Shown here: piece after piece, positions 1-8,979 of the stretch
Layout of the letters: every line of letters begins with the position of its first letter
Position numbering within the stretch: the first letter of the stretch is position 1
Origin: Trinickia acidisoli
GTDB taxonomy: Bacteria; Pseudomonadota; Gammaproteobacteria; Burkholderiales; Burkholderiaceae
Length of the DNA: 64,000 nucleotides
Assembly: GCF_017315725.1 (NCBI RefSeq)
Contig: NZ_JAFLRG010000001.1
Coordinates: 1,116,001-1,180,000 of the forward strand
Direction of reading: 5' to 3'
Position numbers and translations under genes: made by a program
The notes under the pieces: generated by a model
Databases searched by the model: none
What the model was told of the DNA's origin: nothing
The model's input: only the letters and a program-made list of their open reading frames with translations

Positions 1-257
1 GATCGAATGCTACTCTGGCTTTAGGATTGGGCTGCTACGGAAGATTTGTAATCTCTTGTATTGCCGATCGATTTTTGAATTCCTATCGGGAATATGAGTC
101 GTGTAATTCTCGCGTGATTTGATGCAGAACGTTATTCCTGACAATCTGGTCGGCGAGTGTCTTTCGAATTCTTTTTGATCGCAGGTTATCCCGGTGGAAC
201 CGAATCTGCGAGTTGTCGGACGGGGAGGCCTGTCGCGGAAGAACGGCGCCCGCAATT
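1..257. other. intergenic, no gene seen
   Basis: This stretch is more AT-rich than the neighbouring genes. I see no convincing coding frame with a ribosome binding site. The long minus-strand frame that crosses it is a shadow of the oxidase and ridA genes. Confidence 0.5.
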
Positions 258-299
258 TCGATAAATAAATGTAAGGCACCCCGTGAGGAGGCACCTTAC
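258..299 (-). terminator. Rho-independent terminator after the ridA operon
   Basis: On the minus strand a hairpin with 12-bp arms (six Watson-Crick pairs GTAAGG/CCTTAC, then inner pairs including G-U) and a 5-nt loop covers 271-299. An A/T-rich tract follows at 258-270. It begins 18 nt after the ridA stop, the expected place for the end of the oxidase-ridA transcript. Confidence 0.6.
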
Positions 300-317
300 T
301 CTGAATCCAACGATGCG

Positions 318-671
318 TTAGGCGAGCGCCACTACCGCGATCTCGACGAGCAGATGCGATGACGCGAGTTTTGCCTCGACGGTGGCTCGCGTCGGCGCGC
401 AGCCTTGCGGTACCCAGGCGTCCCAGATCTCGTTCATGCCGGCGAAATCGCGCTCGATGTTCGCGAGCCAGACTTGCGCGGAGACGAGCCGCGTCTTGTC
501 GATACCGGCCTTGTCGAGAAAGCCGTCGATTTTCTCGAGAACCTTCGCGGTTTGGATTCTCACATCGGGCGCCGGATCGGCCGACGTTTGGCCGCCGATG
601 AACACGAGGCCCGCCGCTTTGACGACGCGGCTCATTCGCTGGTTCGTATCGATTCGAGTGATGTCGGACAT
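318..671 (-). CDS. RidA/YjgF-family enamine/imine deaminase
   Basis: 117-aa RidA (YjgF/YER057c/UK114) protein, a trimeric cytosolic enzyme that hydrolyses reactive enamines/imines to keto compounds and ammonia. The start at 671 is chosen because a GAGGGAG ribosome binding site precedes it; a longer frame begins at 704. The family carboxylate-binding arginine is Arg95 in APTRATVE, equivalent to Arg105 of E. coli RidA. It is the last gene of the minus-strand amine-oxidase cluster, 129 bp after the amino-acid oxidase. Amino-acid and opine oxidases release imines, so RidA is a logical partner. The family call is firm; the specific substrate is inferred. Confidence 0.85.
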   Translation of the reverse strand: MSDITRIDTNQRMSRVVKAAGLVFIGGQTSADPAPDVRIQTAKVLEKIDGFLDKAGIDKTRLVSAQVWLANIERDFAGMNEIWDAWVPQGCAPTRATVEAKLASSHLLVEIAVVALA

Positions 672-800
672 ACAGTGATCTCCCTCGCCGTGACGGCGAT
701 ACAAGAGGGTCGAGGAACGCCGCGCGGATCGCGCGACCGGGAACAGGCGTTGCGCGTCGCGACGAAACGCGGGCGGCGCGGTGCATGCATAAAGTTAGGA

Positions 801-1991
801 CTACTGATGAACAGCGACGCTGACCTGCAATCCTTCCGCCGACGATCGCGAGAACCGATCGATCGCGAATGCGTCGAGCGATAGCGACACCGCACCGTCG
901 AGCATCATCTCGGAGACGAGCCAACCGCAGCCCGGCCCCAACTGGAAGCCGCTGCCGCAATATCCGAACGAGTAGTAAAGATTCTCGGCCGTGCGGCTTG
1001 CGGAAATGATGGGCAGTGAATCGTCGGTGAATGCTTCGACGCCGGCCCATGCGCGATTGATGCCGAGATCGCGCAAGTGCGGGAACAGATCGACGACGGT
1101 GCGGGCGCTGCGCGCAAGACTCATGAAGTCCACTTCGCCATGCCGTCCCTGTAAATCGGCGATGCCGATCAATTTGCCGCCGATCACGACCGTGCCGTTG
1201 TCGAACTGCTTGAATGACAGCGGCCTTCCGGTCGCGCCGAGTGTTGCCCGGCAGAACGGCGCGACGCGATGCGTGACCATCAACATCAAACCTTCCGGAT
1301 GCACGGGCACGGGTTCCCCTGCCTGACGCGCCAGCTCGCCCGACCATGCACCCGCTGCGATGAGGAGTTTCTCCGCCGCGAATAGCCCGCGCGGCGTGTG
1401 TGCGTACCAGCGTGCGCCGCGCTGTTCGATCCGCGTGACGAGTGTGTTTTCGTGAAAGCGCACACCTTGCCGCTGCGCGGCGAGCCGAAATGCAGTGGTC
1501 GTGCGAAACGGCAGGGCATAGCCGTCGCGTTCGACCCAGATTCCGCCCGTGACATGCTTGGCAAGCGCCGGTTCGAGTTCGCGCACCGCTTCGCGATCGA
1601 TGAGTCTTTCGTGGGTGAAACCATGCGCTTCCAGCAAGGCCACGCGCTCGCGACACACGTCGAGTTCGGCTTCGGTTTCGGCGATCTTCAATTGTCCCGA
1701 CGCGACGAAGCCGCCGTCATCGCCCACGATCTCGGGCAGCGCATGCCAGATCTCGCGCGACACCAGCGCGAGCGGGATTTCCTCGAGCGGGCGCCCGAGC
1801 GTGCGCACGCCGCCGGCGTTGACGCCCGACGAATGGCGCGCGACGTAGTCGGCCTCGAGCACGATCACGCTCACGTCGCGACGGGCCAAATGGAAGGCAC
1901 TGCTCGTGCCGTGCAATCCCCCGCCGATGACGAGAACGTCCGCTGCCTCCACGACGCTCGCGCTCTGATGCGATAGATCATTCACCGGCAA
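801..1991 (-). CDS. FAD-dependent amino-acid/amine oxidoreductase (DadA/GlyOx-like)
   Basis: 396-aa DAO-superfamily flavoprotein. The N-terminal Rossmann motif is VIGGGLHG (residues 21-28), and the C-terminal GYCGSGFQLGPG is the second FAD contact typical of glycine/sarcosine/D-amino-acid oxidases. It probably oxidises a secondary or primary amine to an imine. Its start overlaps the end of the upstream oxidoreductase by 14 bp, so the two are translationally coupled. It resembles the HcnC/OoxB-type beta subunit encoded at 3744-4880, so the cluster carries two such subunits. They could serve two substrates or two complexes. Substrate unknown. Confidence 0.8.
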   Translation of the reverse strand: MPVNDLSHQSASVVEAADVLVIGGGLHGTSSAFHLARRDVSVIVLEADYVARHSSGVNAGGVRTLGRPLEEIPLALVSREIWHALPEIVGDDGGFVASGQLKIAETEAELDVCRERVALLEAHGFTHERLIDREAVRELEPALAKHVTGGIWVERDGYALPFRTTTAFRLAAQRQGVRFHENTLVTRIEQRGARWYAHTPRGLFAAEKLLIAAGAWSGELARQAGEPVPVHPEGLMLMVTHRVAPFCRATLGATGRPLSFKQFDNGTVVIGGKLIGIADLQGRHGEVDFMSLARSARTVVDLFPHLRDLGINRAWAGVEAFTDDSLPIISASRTAENLYYSFGYCGSGFQLGPGCGWLVSEMMLDGAVSLSLDAFAIDRFSRSSAEGLQVSVAVHQ

Positions 1992-3393
1992 GCTCTCCGA
2001 GCGTGAGCGGTTTGATGGGCGGACGAATGCGGTAATAGCCGACTTCGGCCGGCGATACCTTGCGTGCGTCCGCGATCACTTCCGTGACGGTCAGGCCGCA
2101 CATGCGCCCTTGGCACGGACCCATGCCGCAGCGTCCGAACGACTTCGCCTGATTCGGCCCGACGCAACCGAGCGCGACGAATCCGCGTAGTTCGCCCGCC
2201 GTCACTTCCTCGCAGCGGCAAACGATCGTGTCGTCGGCGGGAATGCGGTTCGCATCGCGCGGACGATACAGGCTGTCGAGAAACGGGCGGATGCGCATCA
2301 CGCGCGCGAGTGTCGCGCGATGCAAAGCCGCTTCGCGTTCACGCGTGTCCGCATCGATCGCACCGAGTTGCGATGCGACCGCGAGCGCGGCAAGCGTGCC
2401 TTGCTCCGCGGCCGCTTGTGCGCCGCCGATTCCCGCGCCGTCGCCGACGACGAAAACGCCCGGCACGTCGAGCTCGCCCCATGCATCCACTTCGGGCGTG
2501 AAGCAGAGCTGCGCGTCGTCCCATCGATGCGTCGCACGCAGCGCATGCGTGAACTGCGTATTGGGCACGACACCTTGATGCAGCAGGATCACGTCCGCGT
2601 CGATACGGTGCTCGCCGGCTGGGGTCGTGAAGGCGAGTGCGGCGGCACGTTGCGTACCCTCGCTGTTTGCTTTGCCTTCGACACGCAGATTGTCGGCGCC
2701 TTCATACATGGGCACGCCTGCTTGCCGCAACGTGCGGATCAGATGCAGCCCCTTGCGGAGAAACGGCCACGCGCGCAGTGCGGAGAGCAGATGGCGCTTC
2801 GCGCGCCAGCGGTCCTCGTGTCGAGTCGTGTCGACGAGTGCGCGGATCGGCACGCCGGCACGCACGTACTGCCATCCGAGCAGATACAAGAGGGGGCCGC
2901 AGCCCGCGAGGATGGGTGGGGCCGTAGGCACTTCACCGGCACTCTTCAAAAGAATTTGCGCCGCGCCCGCGGTCAGCACGCCGGGCAGTGTCCAGCCCGG
3001 AATCGGAAACGGCCGCTCGAGGGCGCCGCTTGCGAGGATGACGCGCTTGCCCTCGAGGCTGCGGACCTTCCCGTCCTTCAGGTAATGCACCGCACGCTCG
3101 CGCGTCACCTGCCATACCGATGCGTTCGCGACGTGCCTTGCACCGGAGTGCGAGAAGGCGTCGGCAATGGCGGAACCCGCTGCATAGTCGGGGCCGAGAA
3201 TCTCCTTGCGGCGCACGTCGGCGCGGCCGATCGCCCGATAGATTTGTCCTCCCACGGCGTCCTGCTCGTCGAGCAGCACCACGGACAGACCCGCGCGGGC
3301 CGCGCGCGTTGCCGCGCTCATGCCCGCGGGGCCCGCACCCACGACGACGACATCTACGACATCGACGGCTTCCGAAGCAAGATCAGCGGCCAT
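1978..3393 (-). CDS. HcnB/OoxA-like NAD(P)/FAD oxidoreductase with BFD-type [2Fe-2S] domain
   Basis: 471-aa alpha subunit of the opine-oxidase/hydrogen-cyanide-synthase/D-hydroxyproline-dehydrogenase type. A nucleotide-binding motif VVGAGPAG lies at residues 17-24, followed by a pyridine-nucleotide-disulfide reductase fold. A BFD-like [2Fe-2S] domain with Cys392, Cys394, Cys422 and Cys427 closes the protein. It overlaps the ferredoxin-like subunit gene by 11 bp and the following oxidase by 14 bp, so a complex is likely. HcnB is an alternative name, but the ABC importer and RidA next door argue for amine or opine catabolism rather than cyanogenesis. Confidence 0.82.
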   Translation of the reverse strand: MAADLASEAVDVVDVVVVGAGPAGMSAATRAARAGLSVVLLDEQDAVGGQIYRAIGRADVRRKEILGPDYAAGSAIADAFSHSGARHVANASVWQVTRERAVHYLKDGKVRSLEGKRVILASGALERPFPIPGWTLPGVLTAGAAQILLKSAGEVPTAPPILAGCGPLLYLLGWQYVRAGVPIRALVDTTRHEDRWRAKRHLLSALRAWPFLRKGLHLIRTLRQAGVPMYEGADNLRVEGKANSEGTQRAAALAFTTPAGEHRIDADVILLHQGVVPNTQFTHALRATHRWDDAQLCFTPEVDAWGELDVPGVFVVGDGAGIGGAQAAAEQGTLAALAVASQLGAIDADTREREAALHRATLARVMRIRPFLDSLYRPRDANRIPADDTIVCRCEEVTAGELRGFVALGCVGPNQAKSFGRCGMGPCQGRMCGLTVTEVIADARKVSPAEVGYYRIRPPIKPLTLGELAGE

Positions 3394-3736
3394 GAACGTG
3401 CTCCGTTGCGTTGGCCGTCGCCGGCGGGAGATCGCGTGCGCCTTCCTGCGAACGAATGCGCATGCCTGCGCGCACCTGCACCATGCAGCTCTGCCGGCTC
3501 GGCACGCCGTCGATTTCGACGAGACACTCGAAGCAGGCTCCCATCATGCAGTAGGGCGCGCGCGGCGAACCCGACACCGGCGTCGCCCGAAACCGCGAGA
3601 CGCCGGCAGCCAGTAGCGCGGCGGCGACCGAGCGTCCGCCCGGCACGGAGAGCGGCCGATCGTTGAACCAAATGTCGACGGGTGCATCGGCACTGGCCAG
3701 CGGTTTGAACAGCGATTGAGTCGATTGGGAAGTCAT
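3383..3736 (-). CDS. HcnA-like (2Fe-2S) ferredoxin subunit
   Basis: 117-aa small subunit with a plant-type ferredoxin fold. Cysteines 63, 68, 71 and 84 fit the C-x4-C-x2-C...C pattern of a [2Fe-2S] cluster. It is the gamma/A subunit that shuttles electrons in HcnABC and opine- or hydroxyproline-dehydrogenase complexes. The start at 3736 (MTSQST) is taken 7 nt after the stop of the preceding oxidase gene; a frame running back to 3823 would overlap that gene. It is coupled to the next gene by an 11-bp overlap. Confidence 0.8.
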   Translation of the reverse strand: MTSQSTQSLFKPLASADAPVDIWFNDRPLSVPGGRSVAAALLAAGVSRFRATPVSGSPRAPYCMMGACFECLVEIDGVPSRQSCMVQVRAGMRIRSQEGARDLPPATANATEHVHGR

Positions 3737-3743
3737 GACAGTT

Positions 3744-4880
3744 TCAGTGAGCGGGAATCGATTCGGCGAAGGCGGCAAAGCGGCGCGCGGAGAAAGCCGG
3801 CAGTTCGTCGGGCATCGGCGCACCCGCGATCCACGGCGCGAGACGCAGGACGTGAGCCGCGGCGAGCGTCACACCGCTGTGGCAAGTAACGACGAACGCG
3901 CCCGGATGTGTGCGGGACGCTTCGTAGATCGGAAAGCCGTCGGGGCTGTAGATGCGCAGTGCCGCCCACGTTCGTATGAGTCGAACGTGGCGCAGCATCG
4001 GAAACGTGCGCACGCCGCGTCGGGCGATCTCGCTCAGCACGGGCGTGGTGGTGAAGTCGTTGAAGCCGACCTGTTCCATCGAGTCGCCGAATTGAACGGT
4101 CCCCTCGTCGGTTTGCCGAACGTTGAGCGTCGGGTAGCGAAGAAAAGGTTCGACGCGCTCGCTCACCAGTACCTGGCCGCGGTTGGGTGCGACGGGTGCA
4201 TCGAGGCCGACGAGCGGTGCAAGCGTCCGGTTGCCGAGCCCCGCGGCGAGCACGAGCCGCGCGGCGCGATGCGTGCCGTGCCGGCTTTGCACCGTGAAGC
4301 CGTCTTTGCCCGATTCGATGCGCTCCACGCGCGCTCCAGAATGCAACGTGACACCGCGCCGCTGCATGCCCGCATGCAGCGCGCGCAATAGCTTGAGCGG
4401 ATTGACGTGGCCGTCCATCGGCGTGTAGCTCGCGCCGATGACGTCCGGCCCGAGGCCCGGCACTCGCTCGCGCGCTTCGCGATGGTCGAGCAATTCGAAG
4501 GGGTAGTCGCCGATCTCTTGCTGCAGCGTCGATAGGCGCTTATGGCGCTCGGCCAGTTCCGCGTCGGAGAAACAGAAGTGGAAGCCGCCGGGCTGCCGCA
4601 GCGCCACGTCGATACCCGTATCGTCGAGCAGATGCTCGGCGAGCATCGGCCAGCGCGTGGCCGAGCCGCGCGACCAGCGTGCATAAGGCGTCAGGCCGTA
4701 ACCCTTGCCCTGAATCCAGACGAGGCCGAAATTGCCGCGCGACGCGCGAAAGCCGCCGTCTCCCTCGTCGAGCACGGTGACGCGCGCACCGTCGCGCGCG
4801 AGCCCGTATGCGAGCGCGGTGCCGACCAGCCCGCCGCCGATCACGAGCACGTCGGCGCTCATGGACGCCTTGGATGTCAT
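3744..4880 (-). CDS. HcnC/OoxB-like FAD-dependent oxidase subunit
   Basis: 378-aa DAO-family flavoprotein, likely the catalytic beta subunit of the complex with the next two genes. The FAD motif GGGLVG is at residues 15-20 and a second motif (VTCHSGVTLAAAH) is near the C terminus. The start at 4880 has a GGAG ribosome binding site, and its ATG overlaps the TGA of the upstream permease (ATGA), so it belongs to the same transcript as the importer. Expected reaction: oxidation of a C-N bond with electrons passed to the Fe-S subunits. The substrate cannot be read from sequence. Confidence 0.8.
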   Translation of the reverse strand: MTSKASMSADVLVIGGGLVGTALAYGLARDGARVTVLDEGDGGFRASRGNFGLVWIQGKGYGLTPYARWSRGSATRWPMLAEHLLDDTGIDVALRQPGGFHFCFSDAELAERHKRLSTLQQEIGDYPFELLDHREARERVPGLGPDVIGASYTPMDGHVNPLKLLRALHAGMQRRGVTLHSGARVERIESGKDGFTVQSRHGTHRAARLVLAAGLGNRTLAPLVGLDAPVAPNRGQVLVSERVEPFLRYPTLNVRQTDEGTVQFGDSMEQVGFNDFTTTPVLSEIARRGVRTFPMLRHVRLIRTWAALRIYSPDGFPIYEASRTHPGAFVVTCHSGVTLAAAHVLRLAPWIAGAPMPDELPAFSARRFAAFAESIPAH

Positions 4881-5674
4881 CGAACTTCTCCGATCAGGAT
4901 GCGATCCAGTCCCACCAAGCGATCGAGCAGCACCATCAGCGCGATCGTGCCGACGATCAGCACCGCCGACACCGAAGTGACGAGCGGGTCGATGGTTTGC
5001 TGGATCTGGTTGTACATGGCGACAGGTAATGTCGTCGTACCCGGTGTCGCGACGAAGATCGTCATCGTCAGTTCGTCGAAGCTCTGAATGAACGAGAGCA
5101 GCCAACCGCCCGCCACGCCGGTGCGGATCATCGGCAGTACGACGCGTCGAAATGCGGTGAAGCGACTGGCGCCGCACGAGAGCGCGGCGCGCTCGGCGTC
5201 ACGATCGAGCCCGACGGCCGACGACAACGCAAGACGCAACGCATACGGCACGACGATCACGACGTGCGTCGCCACGAGCGCGGCAAACGAACCGTTCAAA
5301 TTCAGCAGCGACAAAAAGCGCAGGAACGCGATGCCGAGCACGACGGCGGGAATCATCATCGGCGAGAGAAAGAACGCCATCAGCGCGCCGCGACCCGGAA
5401 AGCGATAGCGGGCGATGGCGAGCGCGGCCGGCACGGCGAGCACGACCCCGATCGTGGCCGCCGTGAAGGCGAGCCGCACCGAGAGCCAGAATGCCGACAC
5501 CATGTCGTCGTCCTCGAGAATCGCGCGGAACCAGCGCAGCGACGCGCCGTGGAACGGCATCGAGATGTAGCCCTTGTCGGTGAACGCGACGAGCAGCACG
5601 GCCACGAGCGGCGCGAGGATGAACGTGAGAAAGAGCACGTTGTAGATGAGCCCGAGGATCCCGTTTTGCTTCAT
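4877..5674 (-). CDS. ABC transporter permease, PotC type
   Basis: 265-aa inner-membrane permease with about six hydrophobic segments and a binding-protein-dependent transport (EAA) motif near residues 160-185 (ERAALSCGASRFTAFRRV). It resembles the PotC/PotI permeases of putrescine/spermidine and opine importers. It is the second permease of the operon, lying 12 bp after PotB-like and overlapping the oxidase start. It forms a heterodimeric channel with the next protein upstream. Confidence 0.88.
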   Translation of the reverse strand: MKQNGILGLIYNVLFLTFILAPLVAVLLVAFTDKGYISMPFHGASLRWFRAILEDDDMVSAFWLSVRLAFTAATIGVVLAVPAALAIARYRFPGRGALMAFFLSPMMIPAVVLGIAFLRFLSLLNLNGSFAALVATHVVIVVPYALRLALSSAVGLDRDAERAALSCGASRFTAFRRVVLPMIRTGVAGGWLLSFIQSFDELTMTIFVATPGTTTLPVAMYNQIQQTIDPLVTSVSAVLIVGTIALMVLLDRLVGLDRILIGEVR

Positions 5675-5686
5675 GGTCTCGCCCCG

Positions 5687-6559
5687 TCAGTCGAAGATGT
5701 GTTTGAAGCGGCGTTCGGCAAGGCGGCTGCAGCCCATCACGATCGCGACGTTGGCGATGAGCAGCAGCACGACGATGCTCGCGCCGAGCGGCCAGTTCAA
5801 CGTGCCGAGAAATTCGTCGTAGGCGGCGGTGGCCACCACTTTCAGACGACGGCCGCCGATCAGCGCGGGGGTTGCGAATGCCGATGCCGACAACGCGAAC
5901 ACGATGATCGAGCCCGAGAGCACGCCCGGCATGATTTGCGGCAGCACGACGCGACCGAACACACGCATCGGCGAGGCGCCCAGCGAGCGTCCCGCCCACT
6001 CCACCTGTGGATCGAGCTTTTGCAGCGTCGCCCAAACCGACATCACCATGAACGGCACGAGTACGTGTGTGAGCGCGACGATCACGCCCGTCATCGTGAA
6101 CACGAAGCGGATCGGCTCCTGCGTGATGTCGAGCGCGCGCAGCAGGTCGTTGATCACGCCGTTGTTGCCAAGCAGAATTTCCCAGCCGAGCGTGCGCACG
6201 ACGACGGAGATCATGAGCGGCCCGAGCACGACCAGCAGGCAGATCGATTGCCATGGCCGGCGCATGCGTGCGAGCACGATCGTTTCCGGTACACCGAGTA
6301 CGATCGACAGCAACGTCACCGCGAATGCGAGGCCGGCCGTGCGCAGAAAAATCGTGCCGTAGTAAGGGTCGGTGACGACCTGCAGATAGTTGCGCAGCGT
6401 GTAGCCCGGTTGCACGCCGGCCATGTCGCGGAAGACGTGAAACGACAGCACGAACGTCAGGACGAGCGGCACGAGCAGCATCGTCACGAAAACCAGCAGT
6501 GCGGGCGCCGACAGCAGCCACGGCGCCGCTCCGGCGCGCGTATCGTCAAGCGTGGCCAT
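5687..6559 (-). CDS. ABC transporter permease, PotB type
   Basis: 290-aa inner-membrane permease with six predicted membrane spans. The conserved EAA loop (EWAGRSLGASPMRVFGRVVLP) is near residues 190-210. It belongs to the PotB/PotH branch of polyamine-type importers. The start overlaps the end of the ATPase gene by 14 bp, which implies translational coupling. It pairs with the PotC-like protein for uptake of a small amine-containing solute delivered by the periplasmic protein encoded at 7687-8805. Confidence 0.88.
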   Translation of the reverse strand: MATLDDTRAGAAPWLLSAPALLVFVTMLLVPLVLTFVLSFHVFRDMAGVQPGYTLRNYLQVVTDPYYGTIFLRTAGLAFAVTLLSIVLGVPETIVLARMRRPWQSICLLVVLGPLMISVVVRTLGWEILLGNNGVINDLLRALDITQEPIRFVFTMTGVIVALTHVLVPFMVMSVWATLQKLDPQVEWAGRSLGASPMRVFGRVVLPQIMPGVLSGSIIVFALSASAFATPALIGGRRLKVVATAAYDEFLGTLNWPLGASIVVLLLIANVAIVMGCSRLAERRFKHIFD

Positions 6560-7616
6560 GATGCTGCTCCCGGCTCAACACGCGTAGATCGTCATCGGCC
6601 CATGCAAGCCCGACCTCGTGGCCTTCTTCCGGCGGCGGCGCGCCGTGATTCGGTTGTGCGACATGCAGCTTGCCGAGCGCAGTGTCGACGACGAGCAGCC
6701 ACTGGTTGCCGACGAACACGCGTGTCGCGATGCGCCCGTGCAGCCGAGCGTCGCCATTGGCGAGCCGGACCTTCTCCGGACGGATGTAGACGTTGACAGC
6801 GCCCGCGACATCGCGGCCTTCGTGCGGGACGTGCAGGGTTGCGCCGGCCACCGCCACTTCGGCGCAACGCGGATTGCGCCGCAGTACCTCGCCTTCGATC
6901 GTGTTCGTGCGGCCGAGGAACGTCGACGTGAACGGCGTGGCGGGACGCTCGTACGCATCGAAAGGCGTGCTCAGTTGAGCGACCTTGCCGCGATGCATCA
7001 CGGCGATGCGATCGCTCATCGTCATTGCTTCGACCTGATCATGCGTGACGAGAATCGTCGTAATGCCGAGCCGCTTTTGAATGGCGCGCAGTTCGATGTG
7101 CATTTCCTCGCGCAGCTTCGCATCGAGGTTCGACATCGGTTCGTCGAGCAGCAGCAGTTCCGGTTCCATCGCAATCGCGCGAGCGATCGCCACGCGCTGC
7201 CGCTGGCCGCCCGAGAGCTCCTTCGGATAGCGCGCTTGCAGACCGCTCAGGTGCACGAGTTCGAGCGCTTCGGCGATGCGCTGCATCCGCGCATCGCGCT
7301 TGATCTTGCGCATCTCCAGGCCGAAGCCGACATTGCCTGCCACGGTCATGTGCGGGAACAGCGCATAGCTTTGAAACACGACGCCGATACCGCGCTTTTC
7401 CGGGCGTTCATTCGTGATGTCGCGGCCATCCAGCGTGATGCGGCCGCTCGTGGGCGCGACGAAGCCCGCGATCGTTTGCAGCGTCGTGGTCTTGCCGCAA
7501 CCGGACGGACCGAGCAGCGACAGGAATTCGCCGCGCTCGACCGACAGATCGATTTGCTCGATCGCGGTGAAATCGCCGTACCGTTTGGAAATGCCTTGCA
7601 GCGTTAAGAAACTCAT
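6546..7616 (-). CDS. ABC transporter ATP-binding protein, PotA type
   Basis: 356-aa importer ATPase. Walker A GPSGCGKT lies at residues 36-43, followed by a Q-loop, signature LSGGQRQR, Walker B LLLLDEP and an H-loop ([10 protein letters not shown]). A C-terminal TOBE-like regulatory domain follows. The start at 7616 (MSFLTLQG) agrees with family N termini; the frame can be extended to 7673 but the extra residues look non-native. It follows the binding-protein gene by 70 bp and powers the PotBC-like permeases. Confidence 0.88.
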   Translation of the reverse strand: MSFLTLQGISKRYGDFTAIEQIDLSVERGEFLSLLGPSGCGKTTTLQTIAGFVAPTSGRITLDGRDITNERPEKRGIGVVFQSYALFPHMTVAGNVGFGLEMRKIKRDARMQRIAEALELVHLSGLQARYPKELSGGQRQRVAIARAIAMEPELLLLDEPMSNLDAKLREEMHIELRAIQKRLGITTILVTHDQVEAMTMSDRIAVMHRGKVAQLSTPFDAYERPATPFTSTFLGRTNTIEGEVLRRNPRCAEVAVAGATLHVPHEGRDVAGAVNVYIRPEKVRLANGDARLHGRIATRVFVGNQWLLVVDTALGKLHVAQPNHGAPPPEEGHEVGLAWADDDLRVLSREQHHGHA

Positions 7617-7686
7617 GAGCGTCCATCCTTCATCGAGAGCACGTGGCCAGCGAGGCGCGCACGGCGCGCCCACTCGCGGACGTCGT

Positions 7687-8805
7687 TCAACGCTCGACCG
7701 ATCGATTCCAGCGCTCGGTCCATGCGGTGCGATGTTGATTGATGGTCGTCCAATCGACCGACGTCAGTTTCGCGATCTGATCGGGACCGTACGGCACGCG
7801 CGCGGCGACGTCGGGCGAGAGCTTGACCGTCTTGTTCACGGGGCCTAGCCCGATGTCCTGCGCCTGCATGACCTGCACTTCGGGACTCAGCAGATACTGG
7901 ATGAACTGCTGTGAGAGCGCGGGCTGCGCGTTTTGCGCCACGACGCATGCGCCCACTTGCAGCGCAACGCCGCCTTCCTTCGGATAAATGAACTTGAGCG
8001 GGAAGCCGGTGTTTTGCAGCGCGACCGCGCGACCGCTGCCGTACGGCGCGATGACGACGTCGCCCGATTGCATCAGGCCGTCCATCTCGCCCGGCGTCGG
8101 CGCCCACGAAAGCACGTTCGGGGCAACTTCCTTCTTGATCGCGGCGAAGCCCGGATCGATGTTCTTTTCGCCACCGCCGTTCATGCGCGCGAACATGACG
8201 AGCGTATGCAGGCCATACGTGTTGGTGATCGGCGGCACGCCCACTTTGCCCTTGAGCCGCGGATCGGCCAGCGCATTCCACGAATCGGGCGCGGGTAGGC
8301 CAAGCTTCTTGAAGGCTTGCACGTTGTAGCCGATGCCCGTCGCGACCATGCCGACGCCGACGGCGGTGGGGCCGAGGTGAGCAAGCGGATAGAGATCCTT
8401 CATGACGGGCGCATCGTCGAGCTTGCCGCACAGGCCGAGCTGCATGGCTTGATACATCGGACCGTCGTCCATTACCGCCACGTTGATCTGTTCGTGGCCC
8501 TTTTGCGCTTGCAGTTTCGCGAGCGTATCGCTCGAATTGCCCGCGACGTAGACGATCTTGACGTTGTGCGACTTCTCGAACGGCGGGTCGATCTTTTGTC
8601 GGTAGAGATCCTCGTTCGAGCCGCCCACGTTGGCCACGTATAGCGTTGTTTCCGCGTGAACCGGTGCGCTGACGGCGCACACTCCGGCCAGCGACAGCGC
8701 CGCGAGCAGTGCTTGCGGCAGCTTGGAAAAGGCACAGCGGCGGGCACAGCGGCGGGCACAGCGGCGGGCACAGCGGCGGGCATGACGGCGCGGCACTTCG
8801 TTCAT
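7687..8805 (-). CDS. polyamine-type periplasmic solute-binding protein
   Basis: 372-aa PotD/PotF-like binding protein, first gene of the importer-oxidase operon. A signal peptide is clear (hydrophobic LLAALSLAGVCAVSAPVHA, cleavage near residue 51). It is preceded by an odd Arg/Cys-rich stretch in which ARRC is repeated four times, encoded by a perfect 12-bp tandem repeat. The mature part starts ETTLYVANVGG and has the family two-lobed layout. The repeat lengthens the positive n-region far beyond normal, so an internal start is possible, although no good alternative Met is present before the hydrophobic core. Confidence 0.82.
   Translation of the reverse strand: MNEVPRRHARRCARRCARRCARRCAFSKLPQALLAALSLAGVCAVSAPVHAETTLYVANVGGSNEDLYRQKIDPPFEKSHNVKIVYVAGNSSDTLAKLQAQKGHEQINVAVMDDGPMYQAMQLGLCGKLDDAPVMKDLYPLAHLGPTAVGVGMVATGIGYNVQAFKKLGLPAPDSWNALADPRLKGKVGVPPITNTYGLHTLVMFARMNGGGEKNIDPGFAAIKKEVAPNVLSWAPTPGEMDGLMQSGDVVIAPYGSGRAVALQNTGFPLKFIYPKEGGVALQVGACVVAQNAQPALSQQFIQYLLSPEVQVMQAQDIGLGPVNKTVKLSPDVAARVPYGPDQIAKLTSVDWTTINQHRTAWTERWNRSVER
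8731..8778. repeat. 4 x 12-bp tandem repeat inside the signal-peptide region
   Basis: Four perfect copies of GGCACAGCGGCG, with a degenerate fifth unit (GGCATGACGGCG) at 8779-8790. On the coding strand each adds the four residues A-R-R-C. Because the unit is a multiple of three, copy-number change would alter the length of the Arg-rich n-region without breaking the frame. Confidence 0.9.
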
Positions 8806-8979
8806 GACTCTGTCTCCTGTTTATCTCTAGCGATGGTTCGACTTTTGCGTCGATGCATGGGAGTTTCGCTCCGCGCAAGCTATATCTCCAATACGAATAA
8901 AATACGGACCTATGCATGGGTGATATGACCTAGGGTCCACCCTTAAATGAAAATCGGGGCCGGTATCGAGGGGGCAAAG
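8806..8979. promoter_or_regulatory. divergent control region of the LysR regulator and the importer operon
   Basis: This 174-bp region lies between the binding-protein gene and the LysR gene. It holds a dyad at 8906-8939 (GGACCTA ... TAGGGTCC, one-base mismatch in length) about 40 bp from the lysR start. It also has two copies of ATGCATGGG at 8853-8861 and 8912-8920. LysR regulators typically bind such interrupted dyads in the shared promoter. The exact -10/-35 boxes are not clear to me. Confidence 0.45.

Noticed and set aside
10..1656. Long minus-strand open frame of 548 codons
   Set aside because: Arg-rich shadow of the oxidase and ridA genes; no ribosome binding site and no family pattern.
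1978..4880. Hydrogen cyanide synthase (hcnABC)
   Set aside because: Subunit types match, but gene order and the linked importer, RidA and extra oxidase favour amine or opine oxidation.
5264..6796. 510-codon plus-strand frame opposite the permeases
   Set aside because: Composition (His, Arg, Glu rich) is the usual antisense shadow of GC-rich membrane protein genes.
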